Origin: CAZDAM01 sp964503595
GTDB taxonomy: Bacteria; Muiribacteriota; UBA6191
DNA length: 20,349 bases
Reading direction: 5' to 3'
Assembly (NCBI GenBank): GCA_964503595.1
Contig: CAZDAM010000063.1
Coordinates: 1 to 20,349 of the forward strand
Shown here: positions 7,045 through 14,549 of the stretch, piece after piece
How positions within the stretch are numbered: the stretch's first letter is position 1
Layout: each line of letters opens with the position of its first letter
Program-made: the position numbers and the translations under genes
The notes under the pieces: model-generated
The model's input: only the letters and a program-made list of their open reading frames with translations
What the model was told of the DNA's origin: nothing
Databases searched by the model: none

Positions 7045-8745
7045 TTACTTCAGAAGATCCAGTTCCTGAATGTTCTTGTGGCGGATTTTGGCATCGATAG
7101 CCCAATCCGGAGTTGGGATATTGCCCCAGTCCACAGTTTTCTCGGATAGGGTATTCATGATGGAATCACCCGCTCCCAACTCAAAAGCTTCGTTGGAGAA
7201 GGAGCTGAAAGCCGGATTGATTTCTTCCCAAAGGGCCTTGGCTGCTGTGATTAAGACAGTGTCTCTTCCCTGACGCAGATCCTCCATGGTCTGGGTTACC
7301 AGAATATCGGGTTGGCGGGGCCGACCTTCGATCATGGAACCAAAGGGAGGGTAGGCTCTGGCATGAGGTACATAGACCTGAAGACCGGAGTTTGGCAGGG
7401 TGAATGGAATGGGGGAGCCACTGCCCGCACCGTTGGGGGAGCCCACAATGGTGATGCGGTCGAATTCATCCAGAATGGTCAGGAAAATATCAGTTGTAGA
7501 GTAGCAGCCACCATCCGTCAGAACGTAGACGGGCTTGTCATAAGCGGCGACCGTATTGGTTCTCTCATTCAGAAGCAGTCTGAGATAGTAGGGCTGGAAG
7601 CGTCCGTCCTTGAAGTGCTCGTTCTGAACTTCTTCCAGGCTGACTTCCAGGCCAAAAGCCTTGGTCAGGACATAGTGGATGGTTTCCGGAGAGGTGAAAA
7701 CTTCTTCGAGTTCTTTTTCACCCAGCTGGGGGAAGGAGGCCCGGAAGAAGGCCTTGCTGAGTTTGCGGTCCATCCAGGAATCATTGGGGGATTTAGCCCC
7801 GGAATTCAGAAAGTAATTGGTGAAGAGAACACCCCAGGGGCCAACTCCACCACCGTTTCCACGCATATCGACGATCAGGCCTTCTGTGCCTTTCATGGCA
7901 GTCATGACCTGTTCCATCTGCTCAATCGGATCTTCGGTTTTCATCCAGGTTTCAATCGCAACATAGCCGATGTTGACATCCTTGAAAATACGGACATCCA
8001 TTGGCAGTGGGCCTTCAATCGCAATCTGCTCGGCTTGGCTTAAGTCAACGGAGGCATCATCGGCGAAGCTGCTGGTGGATTTCTGGGCACCAGTTGCAGG
8101 AGCCATGTTCCAGCGGGCCTCAACCTCAACGAGTTGTCCGTCAGCCTTGCGGAAAACCATTTTGGCTTTGGGGCTTTTGGGTTTTCCCAGAAGGGGACTA
8201 TGGATGTAAAGCTGGCTTGCCAGAGAATTCCAGAACTGCCCTTCGGAGGAGGCAGCCTGAAGAGGACGGTAATCGGATGCCAGCTGGCGAATGCTTTTGC
8301 CATCAAACTGAACCAGTTCATCGCCCATTTCTACACCGGCTTCGGCAAACTCGGTTCCGGCCACGACTCCGGCTACGGCAATACGCTTGCCTTCCACCAG
8401 GCGAAACTGAATTCTCTGGAAGAAGATCGGCTCGGTTTCACGGATTTTGGTGAAGGCTCCGTTGTAGCAGTGTCCGTCACGAAGCATGGCCTGAGCTTCG
8501 GTCACGGCGGCATAGAGTTCCATGTCACTTTCAGAAGCTTCCAGACGCTGAAGCATTTGCTCGCGCACGGATTCCCAGGCGATTCCATAGTCTTCTTTCT
8601 TCAGGTCAAAGAAAACATAGGCATCTTTGTAGGTCTGCCAGAAATATTGAAAGTCTTCAACTCTTTCCTCGACAGTGAGGTCAGCGTACAGGGACTGAAA
8701 AACGATTGCAGAGCCAAACAAAAGACTTCTTAACAGATTTCGCAT
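7045..8745 (-). CDS. Exported S41-family serine peptidase with PDZ-like domain
   Basis: ATG 8745 is chosen because GGGAGA lies 6 bases upstream and a signal peptide follows immediately (MRNLLRSLLFGSAIVFQSLYA); the frame is open 16 codons further up. The 566-residue protein has a helical N-terminal part, a PDZ-like segment at about residues 115-165 (AGVEMGDELVQFDGKSI), and an S41 core: IGYVAIETW, then GLIVDMRGNGGG at about 285-296, and VLTDGGCYSTTDIF with Ser416 as the likely nucleophile. The Lys found about 25 residues after the Ser in CtpA-type enzymes is replaced by a Gly/Ala-rich stretch (SPNGAGSGSP), so it is closer to the S41 enzymes that do not use a Ser-Lys pair, or is catalytically altered. 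It probably acts in the periplasm. A terminator follows the stop. Confidence 0.88.
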   Translation of the reverse strand: MRNLLRSLLFGSAIVFQSLYADLTVEERVEDFQYFWQTYKDAYVFFDLKKEDYGIAWESVREQMLQRLEASESDMELYAAVTEAQAMLRDGHCYNGAFTKIRETEPIFFQRIQFRLVEGKRIAVAGVVAGTEFAEAGVEMGDELVQFDGKSIRQLASDYRPLQAASSEGQFWNSLASQLYIHSPLLGKPKSPKAKMVFRKADGQLVEVEARWNMAPATGAQKSTSSFADDASVDLSQAEQIAIEGPLPMDVRIFKDVNIGYVAIETWMKTEDPIEQMEQVMTAMKGTEGLIVDMRGNGGGVGPWGVLFTNYFLNSGAKSPNDSWMDRKLSKAFFRASFPQLGEKELEEVFTSPETIHYVLTKAFGLEVSLEEVQNEHFKDGRFQPYYLRLLLNERTNTVAAYDKPVYVLTDGGCYSTTDIFLTILDEFDRITIVGSPNGAGSGSPIPFTLPNSGLQVYVPHARAYPPFGSMIEGRPRQPDILVTQTMEDLRQGRDTVLITAAKALWEEINPAFSSFSNEAFELGAGDSIMNTLSEKTVDWGNIPTPDWAIDAKIRHKNIQELDLLK

Positions 8746-9045
8746 GGATTCTCCCGGATCAAAGTCAAAAGCAACAGGAAAGATACTACGCACAAAGTGA
8801 GAATTGGTTGCAGAATCCGCTTTTTTTTCTGGAAATGAAGAAAACTCTATTTTGAATGTATAACTTTAGAATTAATGTAAAGTCAGGCCTGTACATTTCG
8901 TACACAAGAATGCTTATAGGCTGAAACTTCGCGGCCACCAGGTCAGACCGGATCGGGCCAGTGGAGAGAAGATTGTTGTCGGCCTGATTCACAAACTGAA
9001 TTCTCCCTATTGAAATCCTCTCGGGGCTTGGTCCATGCTAAAGGC
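8746..9045. other. Divergent intergenic region between peptidase and vault-like gene
   Basis: About 300 bases separate the two divergent start codons. The section 8815-8885 is AT-rich and is the likely place for promoters in both directions, but no -35/-10 pair stands out. A short palindrome lies at 8890-8904. A five-codon frame at 9035-9049 (ATGCTAAAGGCATGA) ends overlapping the downstream ATG 9046, which could couple translation. No RNA gene or gene remnant is seen. Confidence 0.5.
8890..8904. promoter_or_regulatory. Palindrome TGTAC-N5-GTACA, possible operator
   Basis: This 15-base perfect inverted repeat (TGTAC ATTTC GTACA) lies in the divergent promoter region of the S41 peptidase and vault-like genes, at the edge of its AT-rich part. 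Its size and symmetry fit a dimeric repressor or activator site. No regulator is identified. Confidence 0.35.
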
Positions 9046-10440
9046 ATGATTCCCAGATTTTATTTTCTCACTGAAGACGAACAGCTTCTGGTTCAGACTT
9101 TTTCCAGCCGTTATGTCATCAACGGTCCCAGAGTATTTTTCAAACCTCCCTTTCACAGGGTTCTTGAAAGGCGCAAGGTGGAGGCCCTTTCCCGCCAGGA
9201 ATACCTGCATGTCAAACATTCCCTGAGCGGTGAGGTGCACCTGGTGGAAGGTCCGGGTCAGCATTTTTTGCAGGCCTATGAAGAAACGGTGTTTCATGGC
9301 GAGCTCCAATCTCTGGCGCGGGATGAGTTTGTCCGCATCATCAACCGTATGGATGGACGGGAGAGAATTGTGACCGGTGAGGGGGTCTTTCTTCTTGAGC
9401 CATTTGAAGAGGTTGATGGAGGGGTTGAGACAGCTCCGATTCTGGATGCCTGCACGGGAGTGAAAATCCGTGACAAGAACGATGGCCGTCTGAAGCTGAT
9501 TACCGGGGAGAAGGTTTTCTTTCCCAAGCCACATGAAGAAATTGTGGAAAAAGTCGATCGGGTACGGCTTGAAGAACATGAAGTTCTGGTTCTGAAAGAT
9601 GAGAATGGCCGGTTTCACTTTCGTAAGGGAACTGATGAGGAATCGAGCTTTTTTGTCCCTCCTTACTGGACCAAACACCTGAGTTACTGGTCATCCGGAC
9701 TGAACAAGGATAAGCGAGGCCTGATGATTACGGGCTTTGATTTAAGGCCCAAGTTCATGTGGTATGAGTTTGATGTCAGGACACGGGATAATGTGGAACT
9801 TTGTCTGAAAATCACCTTTTTCTGGCAGGTTCTGGATGTTCAGACCCTCGTCCGGACGACAGATGATGCCTCCGGGGATGTCTGTGCCCATGCCCGCTCT
9901 CTGATTATCCAGAACATTTCCCATGTGGATTTTTCAGAGTTTCTGGCCCGTTTCAATGATTTGGTACGTGAGGCTGTTATCCGGGAAAACGATCCTTTCT
10001 ATCAGGAAAGAGGCCTGAAGATTCATTCCGTGGAAGTGCGTGAAATTGCATGTAAGGACACCAGAACCCAGGAAGTTTTAAGTGAGATCATTCAGGAGAC
10101 GACAAGCAGGATCAACCGGATCCAGAAGCAGGAATCCGAGAATGAAGTCAGCATGAAACGACTGGAAGGGGAAATCGTCTCGGAGAAGCGCCAGCAGGAG
10201 CTTCAGGAAATGCGGCTTGAGCGTCTGGCGCGGGAGGCCAGGGCTGAAGGTGAGCGCCAGGCTCTTGTCGTCGGTTCCTTTCTGGAATCTCTGGATGAAT
10301 CCCGCTTTTCCGGGGACAAGCTCAGGCTTTTTGAGGTGCTTCGACGCAAGGAGATGATGGAGGCTCTGGCAAGCAAGGACGCCCGTATCTTTCTGACCCC
10401 TCAGGACCTTGAATTAAAGCTTGATATGAAGGCGGACTAG
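9046..10440 (+). CDS. Bacterial major-vault-protein-like SPFH protein
   Basis: The N-terminal 200 residues consist of repeats of about 50-55 residues of the type 'EYLHVKHSLSGEVHLVEGP' and 'EFVRIINRMDGRERIVTGEG', as in the MVP repeats that form vault walls. A shoulder/SPFH (band 7) domain follows at about 215-330: KDKRGLMITGFDLRPKFMWY, EFDVRTRDNVELCLKITFFW, then HARSLIIQNISHVDFSEFL. A charged helix follows at about 350-410 (SRINRIQKQESENEVSMKRL), the counterpart of the MVP cap helix or of SPFH coiled coils. There is no membrane anchor, unlike most bacterial SPFH proteins. The start is uncertain: ATG 9046 gives the repeat-like N-terminus (464 residues), TTG 9010 adds 12 residues, and neither has a good ribosome binding site. 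It probably forms a large oligomer in the cytoplasm (inferred from the family). Confidence 0.82.
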   Translation: MIPRFYFLTEDEQLLVQTFSSRYVINGPRVFFKPPFHRVLERRKVEALSRQEYLHVKHSLSGEVHLVEGPGQHFLQAYEETVFHGELQSLARDEFVRIINRMDGRERIVTGEGVFLLEPFEEVDGGVETAPILDACTGVKIRDKNDGRLKLITGEKVFFPKPHEEIVEKVDRVRLEEHEVLVLKDENGRFHFRKGTDEESSFFVPPYWTKHLSYWSSGLNKDKRGLMITGFDLRPKFMWYEFDVRTRDNVELCLKITFFWQVLDVQTLVRTTDDASGDVCAHARSLIIQNISHVDFSEFLARFNDLVREAVIRENDPFYQERGLKIHSVEVREIACKDTRTQEVLSEIIQETTSRINRIQKQESENEVSMKRLEGEIVSEKRQQELQEMRLERLAREARAEGERQALVVGSFLESLDESRFSGDKLRLFEVLRRKEMMEALASKDARIFLTPQDLELKLDMKAD

Positions 10441-10447
10441 AAGAATC

Positions 10448-10456
10448 TGGTATAAT
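10448..10456 (+). promoter_or_regulatory. Extended -10 promoter of map
   Basis: TGGTATAAT is a perfect sigma-70-type -10 hexamer (10451-10456) with the TGn extension. It starts 8 bases after the stop of the preceding gene and lies 30 bases before the map ATG. No good -35 is seen at the usual distance, which is normal for extended -10 promoters. The same eleven bases TCTGGTATAAT occur before glgP. Confidence 0.75.
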
Positions 10457-10486
10457 GCCCGCTTAATACTTTTATGAGGGCTGGTA

Positions 10487-11314
10487 ATGGCAGATAAAGC
10501 GAAAAAAATTCAGGGTATCTACATCAAGAACGAAGAGCAGGTCGCGGGTATTCGCGAGGCCGGCAAACTGGTTGGAGAAACTCTTCTGATGCTTGGTGGC
10601 GAAGTGAAACCGGGTATTACCACCGAAAAACTCAATCAGCTCTGTCATGAATATACTCTGGATCACGGGGCGATTCCGGCACCCTTGAATTACCGGGGAT
10701 TCCCCAAGTCGGTCTGTGTCAGCGTCAATGAAGTTGTCTGTCACGGCATTCCCTCGGATCTGGTCTTAAAAGACGGCGATATCGTCAATATTGACGTGAC
10801 TTCGATTCTGAATGGCTACTATGCCGACTCCAACTTCACTTTTTACTGCGGCAATGTTTCTGATGAGGACAAGCGTCTGGTCGAAGTGACCCGTGAATCC
10901 ATGTTCAAGGGGATTCAGCAGGTTTTCAAGGGAAACCGGCTTTCCAATATCGGAGCCAAAATCCAGAAATTCGTCGAGAAACGCGGCTATTCCGTAGTGC
11001 GGGATTACACCGGGCATGGAGTAGGGATTGAGTTTCACGAAGAGCCGACGGTTCTGCATTATGGTCGCCCGAATCGTGGCCCTGAGCTTCTGCCGGGCAT
11101 GGTCTTTACGATTGAGCCCATGGTCAATGCCGGGACCTACAAAGTTTTTCTGGATGAGGAAGATGACTGGACGGTTTATACCCTTGATGGTCGCCGTTCC
11201 GCCCAGTTTGAGCATACCTGTCTGGTCACTGAGAATGGTGTTGAGATCATGACCTGGAATGACGAACTCTGGAAAGGCTATTCCCGCCGTTACATCATGG
11301 GTGAACCCGCCTAG
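10487..11314 (+). CDS. map: Methionine aminopeptidase, type I
   Basis: It removes the N-terminal Met from nascent proteins in the cytoplasm. The 275-residue protein shows all five metal ligands of the family: Asp in VNIDVTSI, Asp in GYYADSNF, His in GHGVGIEFHEEP, Glu in FTIEPMVN and Glu in AQFEHTCLVTENG, and the substrate-contact His in the VCHGIPS segment. GAGGG lies 6 bases before the ATG. It is a little longer than the E. coli enzyme because of a short N-terminal extension, an insertion in the KVFLDEEDDWTVYTLDGRRS loop and a C-terminal extension of about 15 residues. It has its own extended -10 promoter directly after the vault-like gene. The palindrome AGAGCACTGCTCT overlaps the stop codon. 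Confidence 0.97.
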   Translation: MADKAKKIQGIYIKNEEQVAGIREAGKLVGETLLMLGGEVKPGITTEKLNQLCHEYTLDHGAIPAPLNYRGFPKSVCVSVNEVVCHGIPSDLVLKDGDIVNIDVTSILNGYYADSNFTFYCGNVSDEDKRLVEVTRESMFKGIQQVFKGNRLSNIGAKIQKFVEKRGYSVVRDYTGHGVGIEFHEEPTVLHYGRPNRGPELLPGMVFTIEPMVNAGTYKVFLDEEDDWTVYTLDGRRSAQFEHTCLVTENGVEIMTWNDELWKGYSRRYIMGEPA

Positions 11315-11372
11315 AGCACTGCTCTGATAACGGTTCTTTTATGCTTCTGGGGGGTATCTCCAAAAAAGGCGG

Positions 11373-11405
11373 CCTTTTATACGACAATTCCTGTCGTGTA
11401 AAAGG
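11373..11405. promoter_or_regulatory. Strong 14-bp hairpin with 5-base loop
   Basis: CCTTTTATACGACA (11373-11386) pairs with TGTCGTGTAAAAGG (11392-11405) over 14 positions with a single U-G pair and the loop ATTCC. The plus-strand right arm is not followed by a T tract, so it is not a standard terminator, although A/T-rich arm ends could partly replace one. It lies about 60 bases after map. Confidence 0.6.
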
Positions 11406-11607
11406 ATCTGTTTTCAGGAGACATATATGCCCCAGAGGGCTCTTTGATGTGACGAACCTAAAATGTGGTTTTATCTGTTCGGTGCTCCAGAATCCGGCAA
11501 ACCGGCACCAAATGATGGGAGCCCTGGTTTCAAAGGGTTTGCCGCGGGTGCCGGAATATATATTCACCAGAATCAGTCCGCCCTTTTCGGCCATCCGATT
11601 CACAAAT

Positions 11608-11633
11608 GCCCGGAAAGCTCTGGCCTTCCGGGC
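11608..11633 (-). terminator. Probable hairpin terminator after glgP
   Basis: GCCCGGAA (11608-11615) and TTCCGGGC (11626-11633) form a perfect 8-bp stem with a 10-base loop, just beyond the glgP stop. The tails are poor in T on both sides (ATTTG on the minus strand, TTTC on the plus), so termination would be inefficient or Rho-assisted. Confidence 0.45.
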
Positions 11634-11645
11634 TTTCATGACTGC

Positions 11646-14105
11646 TTAGCAGGCTGTCGGGCCAAACGGAGTGGCCTTCCAGATGTCATTGGCGTATTCC
11701 CGAATCGTGCGATCCGAGCTGAATTTACCCATGGAACTGATGTTGATACAGGTTTTGCTGTACCAGGTGTCCTTGTCCGCATAGGCCTTATTGGCTTCCA
11801 TGCGGGCCCGGTCGTAATCCATAAGATCCTTGAGCAGGAAATAGTAATCACCTTTTTGCAGGAGAGTATAGGTCAGGGGCTCAAAGAGATCGCGGTTTTC
11901 CGGACTGAAGAAGCCGTTTCTGACCATGTCCAGAACATTGCGGATTTCCTCGTTCTCATTGTAGATGTCCCAGGGGGAATATTCCTCGGATTCCCGAAGG
12001 CTTAAGACCTCTTCTGTTCTTAAACCAAAGATGAACATGTTCTCTTCGCCCATTTCCTCAGCCATTTCCACGTTGGCTCCATCCATTGTGCCAAGGGTAA
12101 GGGCTCCATTCATGGCAAACTTCATATTGCCGGTTCCCGAAGCTTCGGTACTGGCGGTAGAAATCTGCTCGGACAGGTCGGTTGCCGGAAACAGTCTTTC
12201 CGCCAGAGTGACCCGGTAGTTGGGCATGAACAGAACTTTGAGCTTGTCGTTGGTTTCGGGATCCTCATTGATGAAGCGGGCCACTGAATTGATCAGGTGA
12301 ATGATCAGTTTGGCATTGAAGTAACCCGGAGCAGCCTTGCCGCCAAAAATGACGGTCATGGGGCTTTTTAAGGCGTTCCCGTCCTTTTTCAGCCGGTTGT
12401 ACATCATGATCACATGCAGAATATTCAGAAGCTGGCGCTTGTACTCATGAATCCGTTTGATCTGAACATCAAACATGGAGTGCTCGCTGACCTCAAGATC
12501 CAGTTCTTTTCTGATGATTTCCTTCAGAAGAATCTTGTTGCCAAGCTTGATACGCTCAAGCTCTTTTAAGACTTTCCTGTCCTTGGCGAACTGCCCGAAT
12601 TCCCGCAGGCGATCCATATCGCAGATCCAGCCCTTGCCGATTTTGGAGGTAATCAGTTCCGCAAGCTCGGGGTTGCAGTGCAGAAGCCATTTTCTGGGGG
12701 TGACCCCGTTGGTCTTGTTGTTGAAGCGCTTGGGATAGACCTGGGCAAAGTCCTGGAAAAGATCCTGAACCAGAAGCTTGGAATGAAGAGCGGCCACCCC
12801 ATTGGTGGAATGGGAGCCGACAACGGAAAGATAGCCCATGCGAGCCATTTTCTCGGCACCTTCTTCAAACAGGGACATGGAAATGATTTTCTCCAGATCG
12901 CCCTGGAATTTCAGGGTTACGTCCCTTAAGAATTCGCTGTTGATATCGTACATGATCAGAAGATGGCGGGGGAGGAGCTTTTCAAAGAGTTCCACGCTCC
13001 ATTTTTCCAGAGCTTCCGGCATGAGAGTGTGATTGGTATAGGCACAGGTTTTACGTGTGATCTGGAAGGCTTTGGCAAAAGTCAGCCCTTCCTCGTCAAT
13101 CAGGATCCGCATCAGCTCAAGAATGGTCAGGGCCGGGTGGGTATCATTGAGCTGGATGGCGCATTTCTCCGGAAGAAGGTGAAACCTGGTGCCGTTCTGG
13201 GCCTTGAAACGGCGGATCAGATCCTGCACGCTTGCCGAGACAAAGAAGAACTGCTGCTTGAAGCGCAGTTCCTTGCCTTCATAGTTATTATCATTCGGAT
13301 AAAGTACCTTGGAGATGCGCTCTGCCTCGTTCTTGGCTTCAACGGCGGCCAGATAATCACCCTTGTTGAATTCTTCAAGGTTGAAATCACTGGTAGCCTG
13401 AGAGGACCACAGCCTCAGGGACAGAATGGTTGCACCCTGCCAGCCGACAACCGGGACATCGTAGGGCATGGCCTGGATATCCTGGGTGTCCACCCACATG
13501 CACTGACCGGTCTTGGAGCCAGGTACAGGAATGACCCGTCCTCCGAATTTCACAATCGCGGCATCGTTTGGCATGGGGCGTTCCCATGGGTTGCCATGTT
13601 TAAGCCAGTCATCAGGCTCTTCGCGCTGGGCTCCGTCTTCGATATGCTGACGGAAGATGCCGTACTGATAGCGGATCCCGTAACCCATTGCCGGATAGCC
13701 CAGGCTGGCCAGGGAATCAAGAAAGCAGGCGGCCAGGCGGCCCAGACCACCATTGCCAAGGCCCGCATCTTCACCGACATCCTTGAGATGATCAAAGTCA
13801 ATGCCGATTTCCTTACAGGCTTCCCTGACTTCTTCCATCATCTGAAGATTGAGAATATTGTTTTCCATCAGGCGGCCCATCAGGTATTCAAAGCTCAGAT
13901 AGTAGACATGCTTGCAGTCTTTGGTCTGAAAATCATGCATGCATGCAAGCCAGCGGTCTGTGAACTGTTTTCTGACGGCCACCGCCAGACTCAGGTAGCG
14001 GTCCCAGTCAGAAGCTTCGCTCTCGGTTTTGAGGCAGTCATAGTGAAGATGGTCTTTATAGGCGTCAACCAGTGCTTGAACCCGGGATTTTTCAACTTTG
14101 GGCAT
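11646..14105 (-). CDS. glgP: Glycogen/starch/alpha-glucan phosphorylase
   Basis: It releases glucose-1-phosphate from glycogen or other alpha-1,4-glucans using pyridoxal phosphate. The 819 residues match the usual length of about 815. The family pattern runs throughout: VYYLSFEYLMGRLMENN, AGLGNGGLGRLAACFLDS, the YGIRYQYGIF segment, IQLNDTHPALTILELMR, and the cofactor site EASGTGNMKFAMNGALTLGT with its Lys in GNMKF. ATG 14105 is chosen because GGAAAG lies about 6 bases upstream; a TTG seven codons earlier is less likely. Other glycogen genes are not adjacent in this window. The promoter is an extended -10 with a -35-like TTATCA 16 bases further up, both inside a degraded gene fragment. Confidence 0.97.
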   Translation of the reverse strand: MPKVEKSRVQALVDAYKDHLHYDCLKTESEASDWDRYLSLAVAVRKQFTDRWLACMHDFQTKDCKHVYYLSFEYLMGRLMENNILNLQMMEEVREACKEIGIDFDHLKDVGEDAGLGNGGLGRLAACFLDSLASLGYPAMGYGIRYQYGIFRQHIEDGAQREEPDDWLKHGNPWERPMPNDAAIVKFGGRVIPVPGSKTGQCMWVDTQDIQAMPYDVPVVGWQGATILSLRLWSSQATSDFNLEEFNKGDYLAAVEAKNEAERISKVLYPNDNNYEGKELRFKQQFFFVSASVQDLIRRFKAQNGTRFHLLPEKCAIQLNDTHPALTILELMRILIDEEGLTFAKAFQITRKTCAYTNHTLMPEALEKWSVELFEKLLPRHLLIMYDINSEFLRDVTLKFQGDLEKIISMSLFEEGAEKMARMGYLSVVGSHSTNGVAALHSKLLVQDLFQDFAQVYPKRFNNKTNGVTPRKWLLHCNPELAELITSKIGKGWICDMDRLREFGQFAKDRKVLKELERIKLGNKILLKEIIRKELDLEVSEHSMFDVQIKRIHEYKRQLLNILHVIMMYNRLKKDGNALKSPMTVIFGGKAAPGYFNAKLIIHLINSVARFINEDPETNDKLKVLFMPNYRVTLAERLFPATDLSEQISTASTEASGTGNMKFAMNGALTLGTMDGANVEMAEEMGEENMFIFGLRTEEVLSLRESEEYSPWDIYNENEEIRNVLDMVRNGFFSPENRDLFEPLTYTLLQKGDYYFLLKDLMDYDRARMEANKAYADKDTWYSKTCINISSMGKFSSDRTIREYANDIWKATPFGPTAC

Positions 14106-14140
14106 GGATCTTTCCTTTGTGGTCAAATCAGGGTTGTGGG

Positions 14141-14168
14141 ATTATACCAGAACCTCGAAATTTGATAA
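14141..14168 (-). promoter_or_regulatory. Promoter of glgP
   Basis: On the minus strand, TATAAT (14146-14141) with the extension TGG forms a perfect extended -10, and TTATCA (14168-14163) lies 16 bases upstream as a -35-like element. The predicted start site is near 14134, giving a leader of about 29 bases with the ribosome binding site. The eleven bases TCTGGTATAAT are identical to the map promoter. The -10 box includes the stop codon of the ABC-F fragment. Confidence 0.75.
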
Positions 14169-14300
14169 CTCCTGGACAAATTCTTCGTCATGTAAAACGA
14201 AAATCAGGAGCCCCTGATAGTCCTTCAGATCATTTAAAAGCATTTTTCGGACCTGAATCTCCAGGTGATTGACGGCTTCATTCAAAAGAAGAATTTCTGA
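14142..14300 (-). pseudogene. Fragment of an ABC-F family ATPase gene
   Basis: Minus-strand translation gives about 52 residues, beginning SEILLLNEAVNHLEIQV and continuing GLLIFVLHDEEFVQELS to a TAA at 14144-14142. This is the Walker B to H-switch part of the second nucleotide-binding domain of ABC-F proteins (consensus LLLDEPTNHLD...FVSHDREFL). Key residues are already changed: Asp to Asn before the catalytic Glu, and Pro-Thr to Ala-Val after it. Walker A, the signature motif and everything upstream are missing, and homology stops abruptly near 14300. There is no start codon. It is a clear remnant, and glgP now uses its tail as promoter. Confidence 0.75.
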
Positions 14301-14488
14301 TCGGTCATCAGGTTGAGGGGTATCTGGTGCCTTTGACTCATTTGTGCCAGAACGAGAAGGAAGTCTTTGTTCAGACTTCCAATGGATCTGTACCCGTCAT
14401 CATTCAGTCATTGGCCCGTTCTTATGCGGAAGTTCTTGGCCTGAAGAAAGATACCGAGGAAATCCAGAACTGTCCGGCAGATAAATAA
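14300..14488 (+). pseudogene. 3' fragment of a gene, possibly an HlyD/RND periplasmic adaptor
   Basis: A plus-strand frame ends at TAA 14486-14488 and reads GHQVEGYLVPLTHL, then EVFVQTSNGSVPVIIQSLAR, then YAEVLGLKKDTEEIQN. There is no start codon; the frame opens only at a stop near 14270. The order VP..hL....VFV....G....V.........EV..GLK.. is that of the C-terminal domain of RND-efflux/HlyD-type membrane fusion proteins, which are often encoded beside ABC or RND partners. The similarity is by eye and weak. It begins where the ABC-F fragment ends (about 14300), so a rearrangement joined two truncated genes here. Confidence 0.4.
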
Positions 14489-14501
14489 TCTGGCAGCAAT
14501 C

Positions 14502-14532
14502 AAAAAAGCCCCGGAAAAACTCCGGGGTTTTT
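14502..14532. terminator. Bidirectional Rho-independent terminator
   Basis: CCCCGGA (14509-14515) and TCCGGGG (14521-14527) form a 7-bp GC-rich stem with a 5-base loop. It is flanked by AAAAAA at 14502-14507, which gives a T run for the minus-strand EAL gene, and by TTTTT at 14528-14532, which gives a T run for plus-strand transcription. Confidence 0.88.
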
Positions 14533-14549
14533 CTGATCGTCTGATCGGA

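Larger units (their letters stand above)
11315..11645. other. Convergent intergenic region with several hairpins and no supported gene
   Basis: The 330 bases between map and glgP hold a palindrome at 11313-11325 (AGAGCA C TGCTCT), a strong 14-bp hairpin at 11373-11405 and another hairpin at 11608-11633. Open frames cross it on both strands (for example plus-strand 11341-11649), but none resembles a known protein or has a convincing start, and I do not call a gene. A structured RNA remains possible. Confidence 0.5.

Noticed and set aside
11341..11649. 102-codon plus-strand frame in the map-glgP gap
   Set aside because: It has no ribosome binding site, contains the strong hairpin and has no protein-like pattern.
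12963..14165. 400-codon plus-strand open frame opposite glgP
   Set aside because: The opposite strand encodes a full conserved glycogen phosphorylase, and the plus frame has no family resemblance; it is a codon-bias shadow.
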